64,000 bases of DNA from JAAXGI01 sp965206975 (GCA_965206975.1 OZ242253.1:3100001-3164000), one strand, 5' to 3'; shown: positions 32,491-42,327, counted from the stretch's first letter. Notes: generated by a model from the sequence alone, not told the origin. Made by a program: numbers and translations.

Positions 32491-35400
32491 TCAGCTCGAG
32501 TCCGGCGCGAGATCCCCGGAGCCCGTCGTTCCCCGGAACCACGGGGCGCCTGCGGGAGCCGGGTGGGTGGCTGGCCTCGGGACGTCCTCCGGGACCGGCG
32601 CCTCCGGTGGAGGTGCGCCGTAGCCCGGCTCGACCGGTTCCGCTCCACTTTCTTCCGGACCCGATGCATGTGCGCTCCTCTCGCCCATGAAGTTCGTCCG
32701 AAGAAACGCCGCCACATCGTCCGTGACAGAGTAGAGGACGGGAACCACGATCAGCGTCAGGAAGGTGGCGAAGAGGATCCCCGCGATCACCGAGAGGGCC
32801 ATGTTCCGCCACCACGCGGCCTGTTCGCCTCCCCAGTAGAACTCGGGGGCGAGGCTCGAGTAGAGCCCAAAGAAGTTGAAGTTGAGCCCGATTGCAAGCG
32901 GAACCAGGCCAAGCGCGGTCGTGATCGCCGTCAGTATGACCGGCCGAAAGCGCGTCAACCCGCCCTGCACTAGGGCTTCGCGCCGGTTCATCCCGTCCCG
33001 GTCCCTCAGGACATCGATGTAGTCGATGAGGACGATCGCATTGTTCACGACGATTCCCGTCAGCGAGATGACGCCGATCCCCGTCATGATGATGACGAAG
33101 GGGAGGTTGAAGACGAGGAGCCCTGCGAGGACCCCGACCGTCGACATGATGACGGAGGAGAGGATGATGAACGGCTTGACCACGGAGTTGAACTGGCTGA
33201 TGAGGATGAAGGCGATCAGCATCAACGCGATGGCGAAGGCCCGGCTCAGGAACTCCTGTGCCTCCACCTGCTCCTCGAGCTGGCCCGTGTAGCGCAGTTC
33301 ATACCCGGCCGGGAGCTCCTCGGCGGCGAAGGTTGCGAGCGTCTCCTGGACCTCGGCGAGGACCAGGTTCTGGTTCAGCCCCGCCCGGACCTCGGCCGAG
33401 ATCGTCGCGAGGCGATCCATATCCTTTCGGCGGATCGAACCGAGCCCCTCCCCCACTTCCCACTCCGCGACGGAGAGGAGCGGAACCGGATTCCCGTCGG
33501 CGAGGACGACAAGATCCTCGAGCGAGGAGAGGTCATTGCGATACGGTTCGGCCAGGCGGACGATGATGTCGTATTCGTCGTTCCCGTCCCGGTACCGTGC
33601 CGCCTCGAAGCCCTGGATCGCGCTGCGAAGCGCGCGCCCGACCTCTGCGGTGGAGAGACCGTAGAGCGCCGCCAGCTCTCGGTCCACCCGGACCGAGAGC
33701 TCGGGCCGCGCTTCGTCCAGGTCACTCTCTAGTCCGACCAGCCGCGCGCCGACGGGGGCGTTCTGAAGAATCGCGAGGATCCGGTCTGAGAACCGCTCGA
33801 GCTCGTCCGGGTCCGTCCCCACGACCTCGATGTTCACCGGGGGTCCGCCGGGCGGCCCCTGGCTGAGCATCGCCGCGCTGATCTCCGCTCCCGGGACCTC
33901 CTGCCCCACCTTGCCCTGCAGGTTGACCAGAGTGTCGAAGGCGTCGAAGTCGCGATCCTCGAAGTCGATGAGAGAGAGCGAGACCCGCGCCTGATTCCCG
34001 CCCGAGGGTCCCCCGCCCCCCATCATCGCGGACCCCGGATTCCCGCCGCCCCCACCGCCGGCCGTCGTCACCACCGACTCGACATCCCCAAAGCCCGGAA
34101 GCGCCCGGACCTCCTCCTCGAGCGAGCGGGCCACGGCCTCCGTGAACTCGACATTCGTCCCGACGGCCGCCTCGACGTTGACGTAGAGCTGTGCGGGCGG
34201 GATGTCCTCGGGGAAGAATTCGACGCCGTGGTTGAAGACCCCGAAGACGACGAATGTGCCGACGAGAATCGAGGCACACCCGCCGAGGAGGAGGCTCCGG
34301 CGTTCAAGGGCCCACCGGAGCGTGGCCTCGTACCCGTTGAGCATCCAGGGTACCCACCTCGCCTGGAAGGCTCGCGCGATCCGCTTCAAGAGGAGGCGGT
34401 GGAGCGCCCAGAGGCCTACGACGGTGATCGCGCCGAGGATAGCGGTGATCGGGTTCAGGGCGGCGCACCCGAGGAAGAGCGCGACCGAACCGATGACGAG
34501 GGAGCGGCGGGCGAGCGGCGTAAGCGGACTCGTCGGCGCACCCTCTGGTCTCAGGAACATCGCGCAGAGCGTCGGCACGATGACGAGCGCCACGAAGAGC
34601 GAGCTGGAGAGGGTGATGATCAGCGTCAGGGGGAGGTAGCCCATGAACTCGCCGACCATCCCCGGCCAGAAGGTGAGCGGTGCGAAGGCGGCAAGCGTCG
34701 TTGCGGTCGCCGCGGTGATCGGCATCGCGACCTCGCCCGTCGCCTTCTTCGCGGCCTCTCGCGGCGTCCACCCTTCGCCGATGAAGCGGTAGATGTTCTC
34801 GACGACCACGATCGCGTTGTCCACCAGCATCCCGAGGGCCAGGATCAGGCTGAAGAGGACGATCATGTTCATCGTGATCCCGAGGAGGGCGAGGATCACG
34901 AAAGAGAGCATCATCGAGGTCGGGATCGCGATCGCCACGAAGGAGGCGGTGCGGACCCCGAGGAAGAAGAGGAGAACGGAGAGGATCAGGATGAGCCCGG
35001 AGATGATGCTGTTCTCTAGGTTACTCACCATCATGAAGATCTCGCGCGACTGATCCCCCGTGATAAGCACCTCGGTCGTGGGCGGGAATTGCGGCGCCAC
35101 CTCCGCGAGGATCCGCTTCACCTCGTCGGCGGCCTCGATGATGTTCGTGCCCGAGCGTTTCACCACATCGATCGTTACGACGGGGTTCCCGTTCAGGCGG
35201 GCGTAGCTCGTGCGCTCGGTGAAACCGAACTCCACACCAGCCAGGTCGCGCACATAGATCGCACGACCGTCGAAGACCTCGACGACGAGCTCCTCGATGA
35301 TCGTCGGATCGACGAACTCGCCATCCACCCGCACGAGGTAGTCCACGTCCCCCACCTCGATCGATCCGCCCGGTATGTTCACATTCTCCGAGCTGATCGC

Positions 35401-36096
35401 TTCCACGACATCGTTCATCGAGAGCCCGTAGTACTTGAGCTTGGCCAAGTCGACGTCGACCTTGACCTCCCGCTCGAGCCCGCCGCGTACGTCGGCCCTC
35501 AGGATCTCGGGGATCTGCTCGAAGCGCTCCTGCAGCTCTTCCGCGAGCTCCTTCAGCCTCACCAGGCTGTACTCGCCGGCGAGGTTCACCTGCATGATCG
35601 GGAACTCGGTGATGTTGAACTCGATGATGCTCGGGTCCTCGACGTCCGCCGGGAGCTCCGGGGTCGCCAGGTCGACCTTTTCCCGGACCTGTTGGAGCGA
35701 CTCGTTCAGGTCCGCGTCCACCGAGAACTCGACCGTGATCGAGGAATAGCCCTCGACGGAGGTGGAGATCATCTCCTCCACCTCGGAGATCGTGCTCAAC
35801 TCCTCTTCGAGCGGCCGGGTGACCAGCGTCTCCACGTCGGCTGGCGAGACGCCGGGGTAGATGGTGTTCACCGCTACCATCGGAAGCTCGATCTCCGGCT
35901 GGGCCTCTTTCGGGAGGTTCAGGTACGAGATGAGCCCGGCCACGCACACGATCAGGAAGAGCATGACCACGCTGGTGCTGTGGTTCACCGCGAAGCTCGT
36001 GAGCCTGAACTCCTTGAAGTGGTCCGGCGCCGGCCGCTCGGCCTCGGGGGGCGAGCCCGCGCCCGCGCCCGGCTCGTCGCGTCTGCGATCGATCAC
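32491..36096 (-). CDS. RND efflux transporter permease (HAE1/AcrB family)
   Basis: 1201 residues starting at GTG 36096 and overlapping the adaptor stop (GTGA). Typical RND layout is seen: TM1 VVMLFLIVCVAGLISYLNL, two large periplasmic loops and TM4 with LALGMLVDNAIVVVENI containing the proton-relay Asp. The late TM block includes VIIMTGIGVISLTGIVVNNAIVLIDY. Between the TM6 region and the second loop there is an extra hydrophobic hairpin (SLVIGSVALFLGCAALNP, ILGAITVVGLWALHRLL) that makes it longer than AcrB (about 1050). A Gly-rich loop (GGGGGGNPGSAMMGGGGPSGG region) lies in the second periplasmic domain. Proton-driven export from periplasm or membrane through the adaptor and TolC partner encoded upstream. 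Confidence 0.93.
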   Translation of the reverse strand: MIDRRRDEPGAGAGSPPEAERPAPDHFKEFRLTSFAVNHSTSVVMLFLIVCVAGLISYLNLPKEAQPEIELPMVAVNTIYPGVSPADVETLVTRPLEEELSTISEVEEMISTSVEGYSSITVEFSVDADLNESLQQVREKVDLATPELPADVEDPSIIEFNITEFPIMQVNLAGEYSLVRLKELAEELQERFEQIPEILRADVRGGLEREVKVDVDLAKLKYYGLSMNDVVEAISSENVNIPGGSIEVGDVDYLVRVDGEFVDPTIIEELVVEVFDGRAIYVRDLAGVEFGFTERTSYARLNGNPVVTIDVVKRSGTNIIEAADEVKRILAEVAPQFPPTTEVLITGDQSREIFMMVSNLENSIISGLILILSVLLFFLGVRTASFVAIAIPTSMMLSFVILALLGITMNMIVLFSLILALGMLVDNAIVVVENIYRFIGEGWTPREAAKKATGEVAMPITAATATTLAAFAPLTFWPGMVGEFMGYLPLTLIITLSSSLFVALVIVPTLCAMFLRPEGAPTSPLTPLARRSLVIGSVALFLGCAALNPITAILGAITVVGLWALHRLLLKRIARAFQARWVPWMLNGYEATLRWALERRSLLLGGCASILVGTFVVFGVFNHGVEFFPEDIPPAQLYVNVEAAVGTNVEFTEAVARSLEEEVRALPGFGDVESVVTTAGGGGGGNPGSAMMGGGGPSGGNQARVSLSLIDFEDRDFDAFDTLVNLQGKVGQEVPGAEISAAMLSQGPPGGPPVNIEVVGTDPDELERFSDRILAILQNAPVGARLVGLESDLDEARPELSVRVDRELAALYGLSTAEVGRALRSAIQGFEAARYRDGNDEYDIIVRLAEPYRNDLSSLEDLVVLADGNPVPLLSVAEWEVGEGLGSIRRKDMDRLATISAEVRAGLNQNLVLAEVQETLATFAAEELPAGYELRYTGQLEEQVEAQEFLSRAFAIALMLIAFILISQFNSVVKPFIILSSVIMSTVGVLAGLLVFNLPFVIIMTGIGVISLTGIVVNNAIVLIDYIDVLRDRDGMNRREALVQGGLTRFRPVILTAITTALGLVPLAIGLNFNFFGLYSSLAPEFYWGGEQAAWWRNMALSVIAGILFATFLTLIVVPVLYSVTDDVAAFLRTNFMGERSAHASGPEESGAEPVEPGYGAPPPEAPVPEDVPRPATHPAPAGAPWFRGTTGSGDLAPDSS

Positions 36097-37202
36097 TGTT
36101 CCGCCTGCGGCATCGCCGCATCTCGGGTTGCCACCACTCGCACCCGGTCCCCGTTCACGACCAGATTCTGCCCCAATACGATGAGCCGGTCTCCCCGCAT
36201 GAGTCCCTCCTCGACCACGACCAGGTCTCGCTGCGAGGGGCCGAGCGTCACCTCGCGGAGCTCTGCGATTTCCGCACCGGAGGCATCGCTACCCACCACG
36301 AAGGTCACGAATCCGTCCTCCGCCCGGACGAGAGATTCCTGCGGGATCACGATCGCGTCCGCGATCGTCCCCTTCAGGATCTCGATGTTCGCCACCATTT
36401 CGGGCTTGATGGCCCGCCCCGGATTCGGAAGCCGAAGCTCCGCCTCGAAGGTCCGGTTCCTGGGATTCACGGTTGCACCGACGTAGTTCACCCGGCCCCG
36501 GTACTCCTCCCCCGCGAAAACGTCGAAGCGAACGACCGCCTCGCTCCCGAGCCTCACATCCGCTGCGAATCGCTCTGGGACGCCCCCCGAGACCTTCACA
36601 GGATCGATCTCGACGATGCGGGCGACGGGCGCCCCGGGGGAGACCATCGTGCCGAGCTCCACCTCTCTCCGCTCGAGGATCCCCGAGATCGGGGCCCGCA
36701 CCGTGGTGCGGGCCAGGCGTTCGCGCAAGGCGCTCAGTACCGCCGCCTCCTGATCGGCCTGGTAACGGGCCTCGAGGTAGGCGAGCTCGGAGCCGACCCC
36801 ATCCTCCTCGAAGAGCCTCCGCCGCCTCTCCCACGTCTCCCCCGCGAGCCCCGAGCGCGCCTCCGCCTCCGCCACCTGGGAGCGGAGGATCCTTTCATCG
36901 ATCCGAAGGAGCGGATCCCCTTCGGAGACAGCCGCCCCCTCCTCTGCGAGGACCTCGCGGACGACGCCTGCCTCCTCCGCGGAGACGACGACGTCCCGGT
37001 TCGCCTGAACGGTTCCCGTCACCTGCACGAGCTCCATGAAGTCCGCTGCCGCGAGTTGCTGGACCTCGACGTTCACGATACGCAAGAACTCGGCAGCGTC
37101 CGCGGGACCCGCTCCCCCCCCGCCCTCCTCGACCGCCCCGCCGCCGCAACCGGCGAGCGAAAGGGCGGCCAGTAGCGTCACGACCCTCACATCTATCTTC
37201 AC
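36093..37202 (-). CDS. RND periplasmic adaptor lipoprotein (membrane fusion protein)
   Basis: 369 residues from GTG 37202, five bases after GGAGG; TTG 37205 is a poorer alternative. Lipobox LAGC near residue 20. Then come a barrel-sandwich lipoyl segment (TGTVQANRDVVVSAEEAGVV, GDPLLRIDE), a helical hairpin (SQVAEAEARSGLAGETWERR), the second lipoyl half (VRAPISGILERREVELGTMV) and beta-barrel/MPN domains. It links the inner-membrane pump to the TolC channel. Translationally coupled to the pump gene by a 4-base overlap. Confidence 0.93.
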   Translation of the reverse strand: MKIDVRVVTLLAALSLAGCGGGAVEEGGGGAGPADAAEFLRIVNVEVQQLAAADFMELVQVTGTVQANRDVVVSAEEAGVVREVLAEEGAAVSEGDPLLRIDERILRSQVAEAEARSGLAGETWERRRRLFEEDGVGSELAYLEARYQADQEAAVLSALRERLARTTVRAPISGILERREVELGTMVSPGAPVARIVEIDPVKVSGGVPERFAADVRLGSEAVVRFDVFAGEEYRGRVNYVGATVNPRNRTFEAELRLPNPGRAIKPEMVANIEILKGTIADAIVIPQESLVRAEDGFVTFVVGSDASGAEIAELREVTLGPSQRDLVVVEEGLMRGDRLIVLGQNLVVNGDRVRVVATRDAAMPQAEQ

Positions 37203-37229
37203 CAAGACCTCCGTGTCGAAACGACGGGC

Positions 37230-38729
37230 TTACCGATCGACCCGCGCCGGCATCGGGACCTCTCCCACGAGCTGGTCGATCTGGGCCCGCGTCGAGAGGT
37301 ATTCGAAGACGGCCTGCGCGTAGTTGAACTCGCTCTGCCTGAGCGCGACCTCAGCGTCCGTGAGCTCAAGCTGGCTCCCGAGTCCCTCACGGTACTGGGC
37401 GCTTGCAATCTCAAATCCCCTACGGGCCTGCTCGACCGCGAGCCCCTGGCTCCGGGTTCGGAGCCGCGACTCCTCGAGTCGATCGACGAGGCCGGCGAGC
37501 TGAGCCCGGAGTTCGTCCTCGGCCAGCTCCGCCTGGAGCTCTGCCGACCTGAGGGAGGCCTGCATCTGATCGACCCGGGCGTTTCGCCTGAACCCGGTGA
37601 AGACGGGCAGGGAGACGCGGACCCCGACGAAGCGGCCGTACCCGCGCTGCCTCGACGTGCCGAAGAAATCCGGGGGTCCGTCCTGCTGCGCCTGGATGTC
37701 GTAGGTTGCGAAGAGGGAGACCTCGGGCAGGTACTCGGACTGCTCGAGCCGGAGTTGCGCGCCCTGGAGCTCGGCGTTGAGCGACGCCTGCTGCAGGAGG
37801 GAATTCCCGCCCTGCGCCCTCCTGAGGAGCCTGTCCCTCGAGTCCCCCTCGACGAGATCGGCCGTCTCCACCCCCATCAGCTCGAGGATCCTCGCATTGA
37901 CGGGATCGTTCGGCCCCTCGTCGTCGAGACTCAGCTCCGCGAGCGATCCGGCCACCTCGATCACGACGCCCTCGTCGAGATTGAGATCGGTCGCGAGCTC
38001 CCTCTGGATCCGGCGGTACTCGTTCTCGACCGTCCTTAAGTCCGGCTCCAGATTCGCCAGCTCGACCTCGAGCCGGAGCAGCTCGTAGTCAGAGGAGAGG
38101 CCGGCGCGGTTCAGTGCGCGGGTCTCTTCGAGCAACTGCATCACGCGGGCGACCGACCTCTCGATGAGCTGCCTCTGCTCCTGGGCCAGGAGGAGCTGGT
38201 AGTAGAGGAGGCGGACCTGCGTCGCGACCTCCTGTTCGGCCCCGCGGACGGTTTCGAGCTGTAGCGTCTCGAAGCGGCTGGCCGATCCCGCCGCGATAAA
38301 CACAGAACCTCGAAAGAGCGTCTGCTCGAACGCCACGTTCGTATTCCATGCATTCTCGGCACCGAACTGCACCTTGAGGAGCTCCCCCTCGGCCGCGTTC
38401 GGGTTGAAGAAGAACGCGGGAATGAACGACACAGCCGGCGTGACGTTCCGCGTGTACGAGGTACTCACGTCGATACTCGGATAAAGGCTCGACCACGCCT
38501 CGGATACCTGCCCCTCAGCGACCGTGAGTGCGAGGCGCGCTTGCTCGAGCTCACGACTCTCGTCGAGCACGATTCGAAGCGCCTCATCAAGGGTAAGGGA
38601 GAGCACCTCCGAGCTTCCCCCAGTCCGGGTATCCCCGGCCTCGGCCTCGAGTGACTGAGCCTCGAGCGCGAGCGCTGGAAGCGCGAGCCCGATGAGCCCG
38701 GCGATCACCATCTTGCTCAGGACCTTCAC
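37230..38729 (-). CDS. TolC-family outer membrane channel protein
   Basis: 499 residues from GTG 38729, which follows GGAGGGGGAC; an upstream in-frame extension into the tetR stop is not needed. Signal peptide (VIAGLIGLALPALALEAQS). Two internally similar OEP domains: LTLDEALRIVLDESRELEQARLAL begins the first, and SLLQQASLNAELQGAQLRLEQSEYLPEVSLFATYD the second. Each has long helices and amphipathic strands. Forms the exit duct for the RND pump encoded downstream. Gap of 27 bases to the adaptor. Confidence 0.92.
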   Translation of the reverse strand: MKVLSKMVIAGLIGLALPALALEAQSLEAEAGDTRTGGSSEVLSLTLDEALRIVLDESRELEQARLALTVAEGQVSEAWSSLYPSIDVSTSYTRNVTPAVSFIPAFFFNPNAAEGELLKVQFGAENAWNTNVAFEQTLFRGSVFIAAGSASRFETLQLETVRGAEQEVATQVRLLYYQLLLAQEQRQLIERSVARVMQLLEETRALNRAGLSSDYELLRLEVELANLEPDLRTVENEYRRIQRELATDLNLDEGVVIEVAGSLAELSLDDEGPNDPVNARILELMGVETADLVEGDSRDRLLRRAQGGNSLLQQASLNAELQGAQLRLEQSEYLPEVSLFATYDIQAQQDGPPDFFGTSRQRGYGRFVGVRVSLPVFTGFRRNARVDQMQASLRSAELQAELAEDELRAQLAGLVDRLEESRLRTRSQGLAVEQARRGFEIASAQYREGLGSQLELTDAEVALRQSEFNYAQAVFEYLSTRAQIDQLVGEVPMPARVDR

Positions 38730-38812
38730 CTGTCCCCCTCCGGTCATGTGTTCCATCACGGCCCCCCACCGCCCCGGATCCGCCTCCCGCCTCCCTCCGC
38801 CGTCGAGGCGCG

Positions 38813-39484
38813 TCATCCGTCCGCCCCGGCGTACGCCTCGCGTCCGGGCAAGTGCGCAGGGTCCGAAGCCGCGCCGGAAGTCGCGAGCATATCGCCGATC
38901 CCCTCGATTCCGACGCCCATCAAGATCCGCCGGCGAGAGGCCCGAAACTCATGGCGGAATGCATCTTTCGGCATCTCCCCCATCATCCGCCTCGTGTAGA
39001 GGGAGAGGAGCCCGTATGCGTGGCCCCAGAAGGTGAGCATGATGCGCTCGTGCTCGTGCGCCTTGAAGATCCCGGCATCGATGCATTCCCTCACGCGATC
39101 GGTCCAAAACTGTCGGATCGCGCAGTACCTCTGCTGCAGCTTCGGCGGCGTCTTGTCGAGGACCGTGAGCTGACGAAACGCATGGATCAGCTGGAAGTAG
39201 CGTGGATGCTCGAGCGTGAACTCCATGTACGCATCGCCCGCCATCTCGAAGCGCTCGAGCGGGGTCGCGCCCGCGAGAGCCCGGGTGAGTGCTCGGAACA
39301 ACTCGTCAACGGCCTCCTGGAAGACCTCGAAGAGCACTTCCTCCCGGCTCCCGAAGTGCCGGTAGAGCGCCGGGGCGCTGACCCCCACCCTTCGCGCCAG
39401 CCGCCGCATCGTGAACCCCTCGAACCCGGCATGCATAAAGAGGTCGCACGCGTGGCTCAGGATTCGTTCCCGTGTCCCTATCAT
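38813..39484 (-). CDS. TetR-family transcriptional regulator
   Basis: 223 residues. The N-terminal helix-turn-helix is clear: RERILSHACDLFMHAGFEGFTMRRLARRVGVSAPALYRHFGSREEVL (residues 4-50). The C-terminal domain (about 60-210) is helical and should bind a pump substrate or signal. ATG at 39484 lies immediately beside a palindrome (39486-39500). It is the first gene of the tetR-tolC-adaptor-pump row, all on the minus strand, so it probably represses its own operon. Confidence 0.92.
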   Translation of the reverse strand: MIGTRERILSHACDLFMHAGFEGFTMRRLARRVGVSAPALYRHFGSREEVLFEVFQEAVDELFRALTRALAGATPLERFEMAGDAYMEFTLEHPRYFQLIHAFRQLTVLDKTPPKLQQRYCAIRQFWTDRVRECIDAGIFKAHEHERIMLTFWGHAYGLLSLYTRRMMGEMPKDAFRHEFRASRRRILMGVGIEGIGDMLATSGAASDPAHLPGREAYAGADG

Positions 39485-39485
39485 G

Positions 39486-39500
39486 GTTAACAGTGTAAAC
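39486..39500. promoter_or_regulatory. predicted TetR operator at the tetR start
   Basis: GTTAACAGTGTAAAC is an inverted repeat of GTTWACA around one central base with a single mismatch. It sits one base upstream of the tetR start codon, where a bound repressor would block transcription or translation start of the efflux operon. Confidence 0.5.
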
Positions 39501-40162
39501 TACTGCGCCAACGCGTGCAAGCCCCACGCTCAAACGAACGAGGAAACGGCGTTAACTTCAGGGTTGGCGCCCGGCTGCCGCTCGGGCACCGCCGCTTCGG
39601 ATCTCCACCGTCGCCTCGGAGTCCTCACGCAAGCTGAATCCCGGCTCCCCCAGGGCATTGCATACTCGCCCCCTTCCGGGTTGTGCTCCTCCAGGACGAG
39701 TGTCGCGGCGTCATCGCGACAGTCCACGACACGAACAGATCAGGGCTCGCCGGCGAGACCGAGCAGGGGCGGTGATATGGGGAGGGGGGGGGGGTGATCA
39801 CAAGACTGCACGCGATCCCTCGCGCTCATGAGATGCGAAGCGACGGTGGCCCCCCACGCGTGGCGGGTGAACGTCGTTCTCCGCTCCCTCGATCGCACCC
39901 AGGCTCTGCAAGAAGCACCGCCGTGGTGTCCAACGCGCGTCGCGGCCCGCTCCAGGACCCGGTTCGGATGCACGATGCTCAAGCCTGATCGCCACGTTGC
40001 ACAGGCTTCCCGAGGTCCTTGCGCTGATTCTCAGGAGATGGACATCTCTCCTCCTGCACACGGAGGATCCACCGTGTCGCGGGCACTTGTTACCGGAACC
40101 GCAGATTGCCGCGAAGGAATTCTCGCACCACTCGCTCCTGCGACCCGACCGACCTCGCCCGT
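39501..40162. other. intergenic region, no supportable gene
   Basis: About 660 bases upstream of tetR and downstream of the HEAT/cyclophilin gene. Only short, compositionally implausible frames are present. A run of eleven G lies at about 39784-39794. No tRNA, repeat family or clear promoter was found other than the TetR palindrome at the left edge. It may be decayed coding DNA. Confidence 0.6.
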
Positions 40163-42238
40163 CTAGTCCTCGAGCGTTACCCGGAACACCTGGTCCCCCT
40201 CCTGGATCAGGTCCAGGACAGCCGCCCCCTCCTCGATGTAGCCGAAGGCGGTGTAGCCTCCGTCCAGGTGCGGCTGCGGAGAGTGCGTCAGGTAGTACTG
40301 CGACTCCTCCGTATCCTTCCCTTCCGACGCCATTGCGAGCACACCCCGGCCGAAGGGGATCTGCGTGAACTCGCTTCGGATCGGGTAGCCCGTCCCCCCG
40401 CTCCCGTCGCCCACACCCACGTCCCCGCCCTGCGCGACGAAATTCGAGACCACCCGGTGAAATCGCGTCCCGTCGTGCGCCCCCCGAAGGACCTGGTCCA
40501 CGACGGTCTGGACCGTGAGCGGCGCCTGTTCTGCGAGGAGTCGGACGACGATCATCCCCTGATCCGTCTCGAACATGAGGCGCGGCTCGGGTCCGAGTTC
40601 GGCCAGTCGATCCCACTCTACCCGGGGGGTGGGTCCCGTTTCTCCGTCTCCCGCGATCGGCACCTGCTCCCCCGTGATCCGCTCGATCGCCCGGGCCGCA
40701 GCCCCCCTCAGGGCGAACTCCTCCTCTTCGGCCACCTCGCGAAGGAGGGCAATCGAGGAGCCGCTCATCGATTCGAGGATCGGGACGAGGATATTCGGAT
40801 CCCCCTCCGGCCTCCGGGAACGAAAGGCCTCCTCGAGCGCAGCCGGTGAGCCCAGGGGCTCGAAGCTCGGGTGCGAAAGTGCCTGGGCTGCCCGCAATGC
40901 GGGGAGATTCTCTGCGTCCGCGAGGCGCCGCAGGAGGAGATCGTATACCGGCTCAACCTGCGTCTCCCCGACTGCTCCCCTCCCCCAACGCTGCCCGATC
41001 GCCCACGTGGCTCCCGCCCTGACCTCCGGCTCGGGATGTTCGGCGAACTCGAAGAGAAGCTCCATGACCTCCTCGGGCGCTACCCCTCCCAGGCTTTCGA
41101 TCCCCAGGCGGGCCGCCACCGGGTGAAACGCGGCCATTCGACGTGTCCAGTCGAGCACGATGCCCGCTCGCCCCTGGGCTACGAGCGGGGGCGCGAAGGG
41201 GATCTGCGAGCGCCAGAATTCAGGCTCCCCCATGGCCCGCTCCACCGCACGCTCCAGCCACTCCTCGGAACTCCAGGTGAGAAGCGCTGCGGACTCGGCC
41301 GCTGCGATCCGGACGTGCTCGGAACTGTCCTCGAGCGCGAGGAGGAGCGCATCCTGTACATCGGGGCTTACAAGCCAGCGGGGGCTCATCACGATACTTG
41401 CCGCATTCACCCGCGTTCGCCAGTCGGTGGCACGCACCATCCAATGTGCCAACCGGGCCGCGTCCTCTTCCACGTCGGCGAGCCTCCCCAACGCCTGGAC
41501 CAGGTACATCGCGGCGGGGTCCGCGACCGCACTTCCGTCGAGCGCGGCCCGGACGCTCGGAACGAAGTCGGTCCATGCGCTAACGCTTCCGGCTCGGCCG
41601 AAGTAGTAGGCGCTCCGGTATCTCACTTCGGGGTCCGGATGCGTGAGCCGGGCAGCGAGGAACTCGAGTACGCCGGGGGGACGCACCTCCCTGAGGGCGG
41701 CCCTCGCGACCGCGAGGGTTCTGTCGGCCTCCTCATTCGCCTCGCCCTCGCCCTCGCCCTCAGCGAGCTCCCCGATCACATCGAGTCCGCCCCGCTTGCC
41801 GAGCGCCTCGATCAGGCGTCTCCGCGCCTCCGGATCGCTCTCCTCCACGAGTGAGTCGAGGAGCTCGATGCCCCCGTCCGGGAGGGAGAGCTGCCCGAGT
41901 GCGAAGGCTGCATTCGCGCGGACGTTCGTTGAGGGGTCGTCGAGGAGCCGCGCGAGCGCTTCGAGGGCCGTCGGGTCCTGGACGGATGCGAGAGCGAAGG
42001 CGGCCCGGGCTCGAATCAGGGGATCGGGACTGTCCAGGAAGCCCTGTAGCCCGGCGCCGTCGCGCCGGACCTGGAGGTCGACGACCTCCTGAAGCGCCGG
42101 GGACTCGAGGAGGCCGTCCGAGGGTGGGAGTGCGGGAACCGCCACCGCGATCGAGTCCCCCGCCGTGGATCCGGCGCACGCTGAGCTCCCCACCAGGGCC
42201 AGGATCACAGGGATGTGGCGCGGCAGGCTGGACCTCAT
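40163..42238 (-). CDS. HEAT-repeat lipoprotein fused to cyclophilin-type peptidyl-prolyl isomerase
   Basis: 691 residues from ATG 42238 (AAGGAG upstream). Lipoprotein signal ending SSAC. Residues about 40-500 are HEAT repeats, for instance PLIRARAAFALASVQDPTALEALARLLDD, STNVRANAAFALGQL and SEHVRIAAAESAALL. The C-terminal 150 residues are a cyclophilin domain: FETDQGMIVVRLLAEQAPLTV, the active-site block FHRVVSNFVAQGGD, and SQYYLTHSPQPHLDGGYTAFGYI. The catalytic Arg of FHRV is present. Likely a periplasm-facing folding factor whose HEAT solenoid binds client or partner proteins. Confidence 0.9.
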   Translation of the reverse strand: MRSSLPRHIPVILALVGSSACAGSTAGDSIAVAVPALPPSDGLLESPALQEVVDLQVRRDGAGLQGFLDSPDPLIRARAAFALASVQDPTALEALARLLDDPSTNVRANAAFALGQLSLPDGGIELLDSLVEESDPEARRRLIEALGKRGGLDVIGELAEGEGEGEANEEADRTLAVARAALREVRPPGVLEFLAARLTHPDPEVRYRSAYYFGRAGSVSAWTDFVPSVRAALDGSAVADPAAMYLVQALGRLADVEEDAARLAHWMVRATDWRTRVNAASIVMSPRWLVSPDVQDALLLALEDSSEHVRIAAAESAALLTWSSEEWLERAVERAMGEPEFWRSQIPFAPPLVAQGRAGIVLDWTRRMAAFHPVAARLGIESLGGVAPEEVMELLFEFAEHPEPEVRAGATWAIGQRWGRGAVGETQVEPVYDLLLRRLADAENLPALRAAQALSHPSFEPLGSPAALEEAFRSRRPEGDPNILVPILESMSGSSIALLREVAEEEEFALRGAAARAIERITGEQVPIAGDGETGPTPRVEWDRLAELGPEPRLMFETDQGMIVVRLLAEQAPLTVQTVVDQVLRGAHDGTRFHRVVSNFVAQGGDVGVGDGSGGTGYPIRSEFTQIPFGRGVLAMASEGKDTEESQYYLTHSPQPHLDGGYTAFGYIEEGAAVLDLIQEGDQVFRVTLED

Positions 42239-42327
42239 GGATGGGTCTCCTTCAGGCGGGCGGGTTGGCAGCTCCGGGGACCGTGAATATTCTCGGTGAC
42301 CTCGGGTCCTCGAACAAGGATACGCAC

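Noticed and set aside
34228..35019. Highly charged 263-codon frame (Glu/Asp/Arg runs) on the plus strand
   Set aside because: Mirror of hydrophobic RND helices; charged composition is the expected antisense of Leu/Ile/Val-rich coding.
39798..40616. 272-codon frame upstream of tetR
   Set aside because: Most of it overlaps the cyclophilin domain in another frame, and the rest has no similarity or ribosome-binding site.
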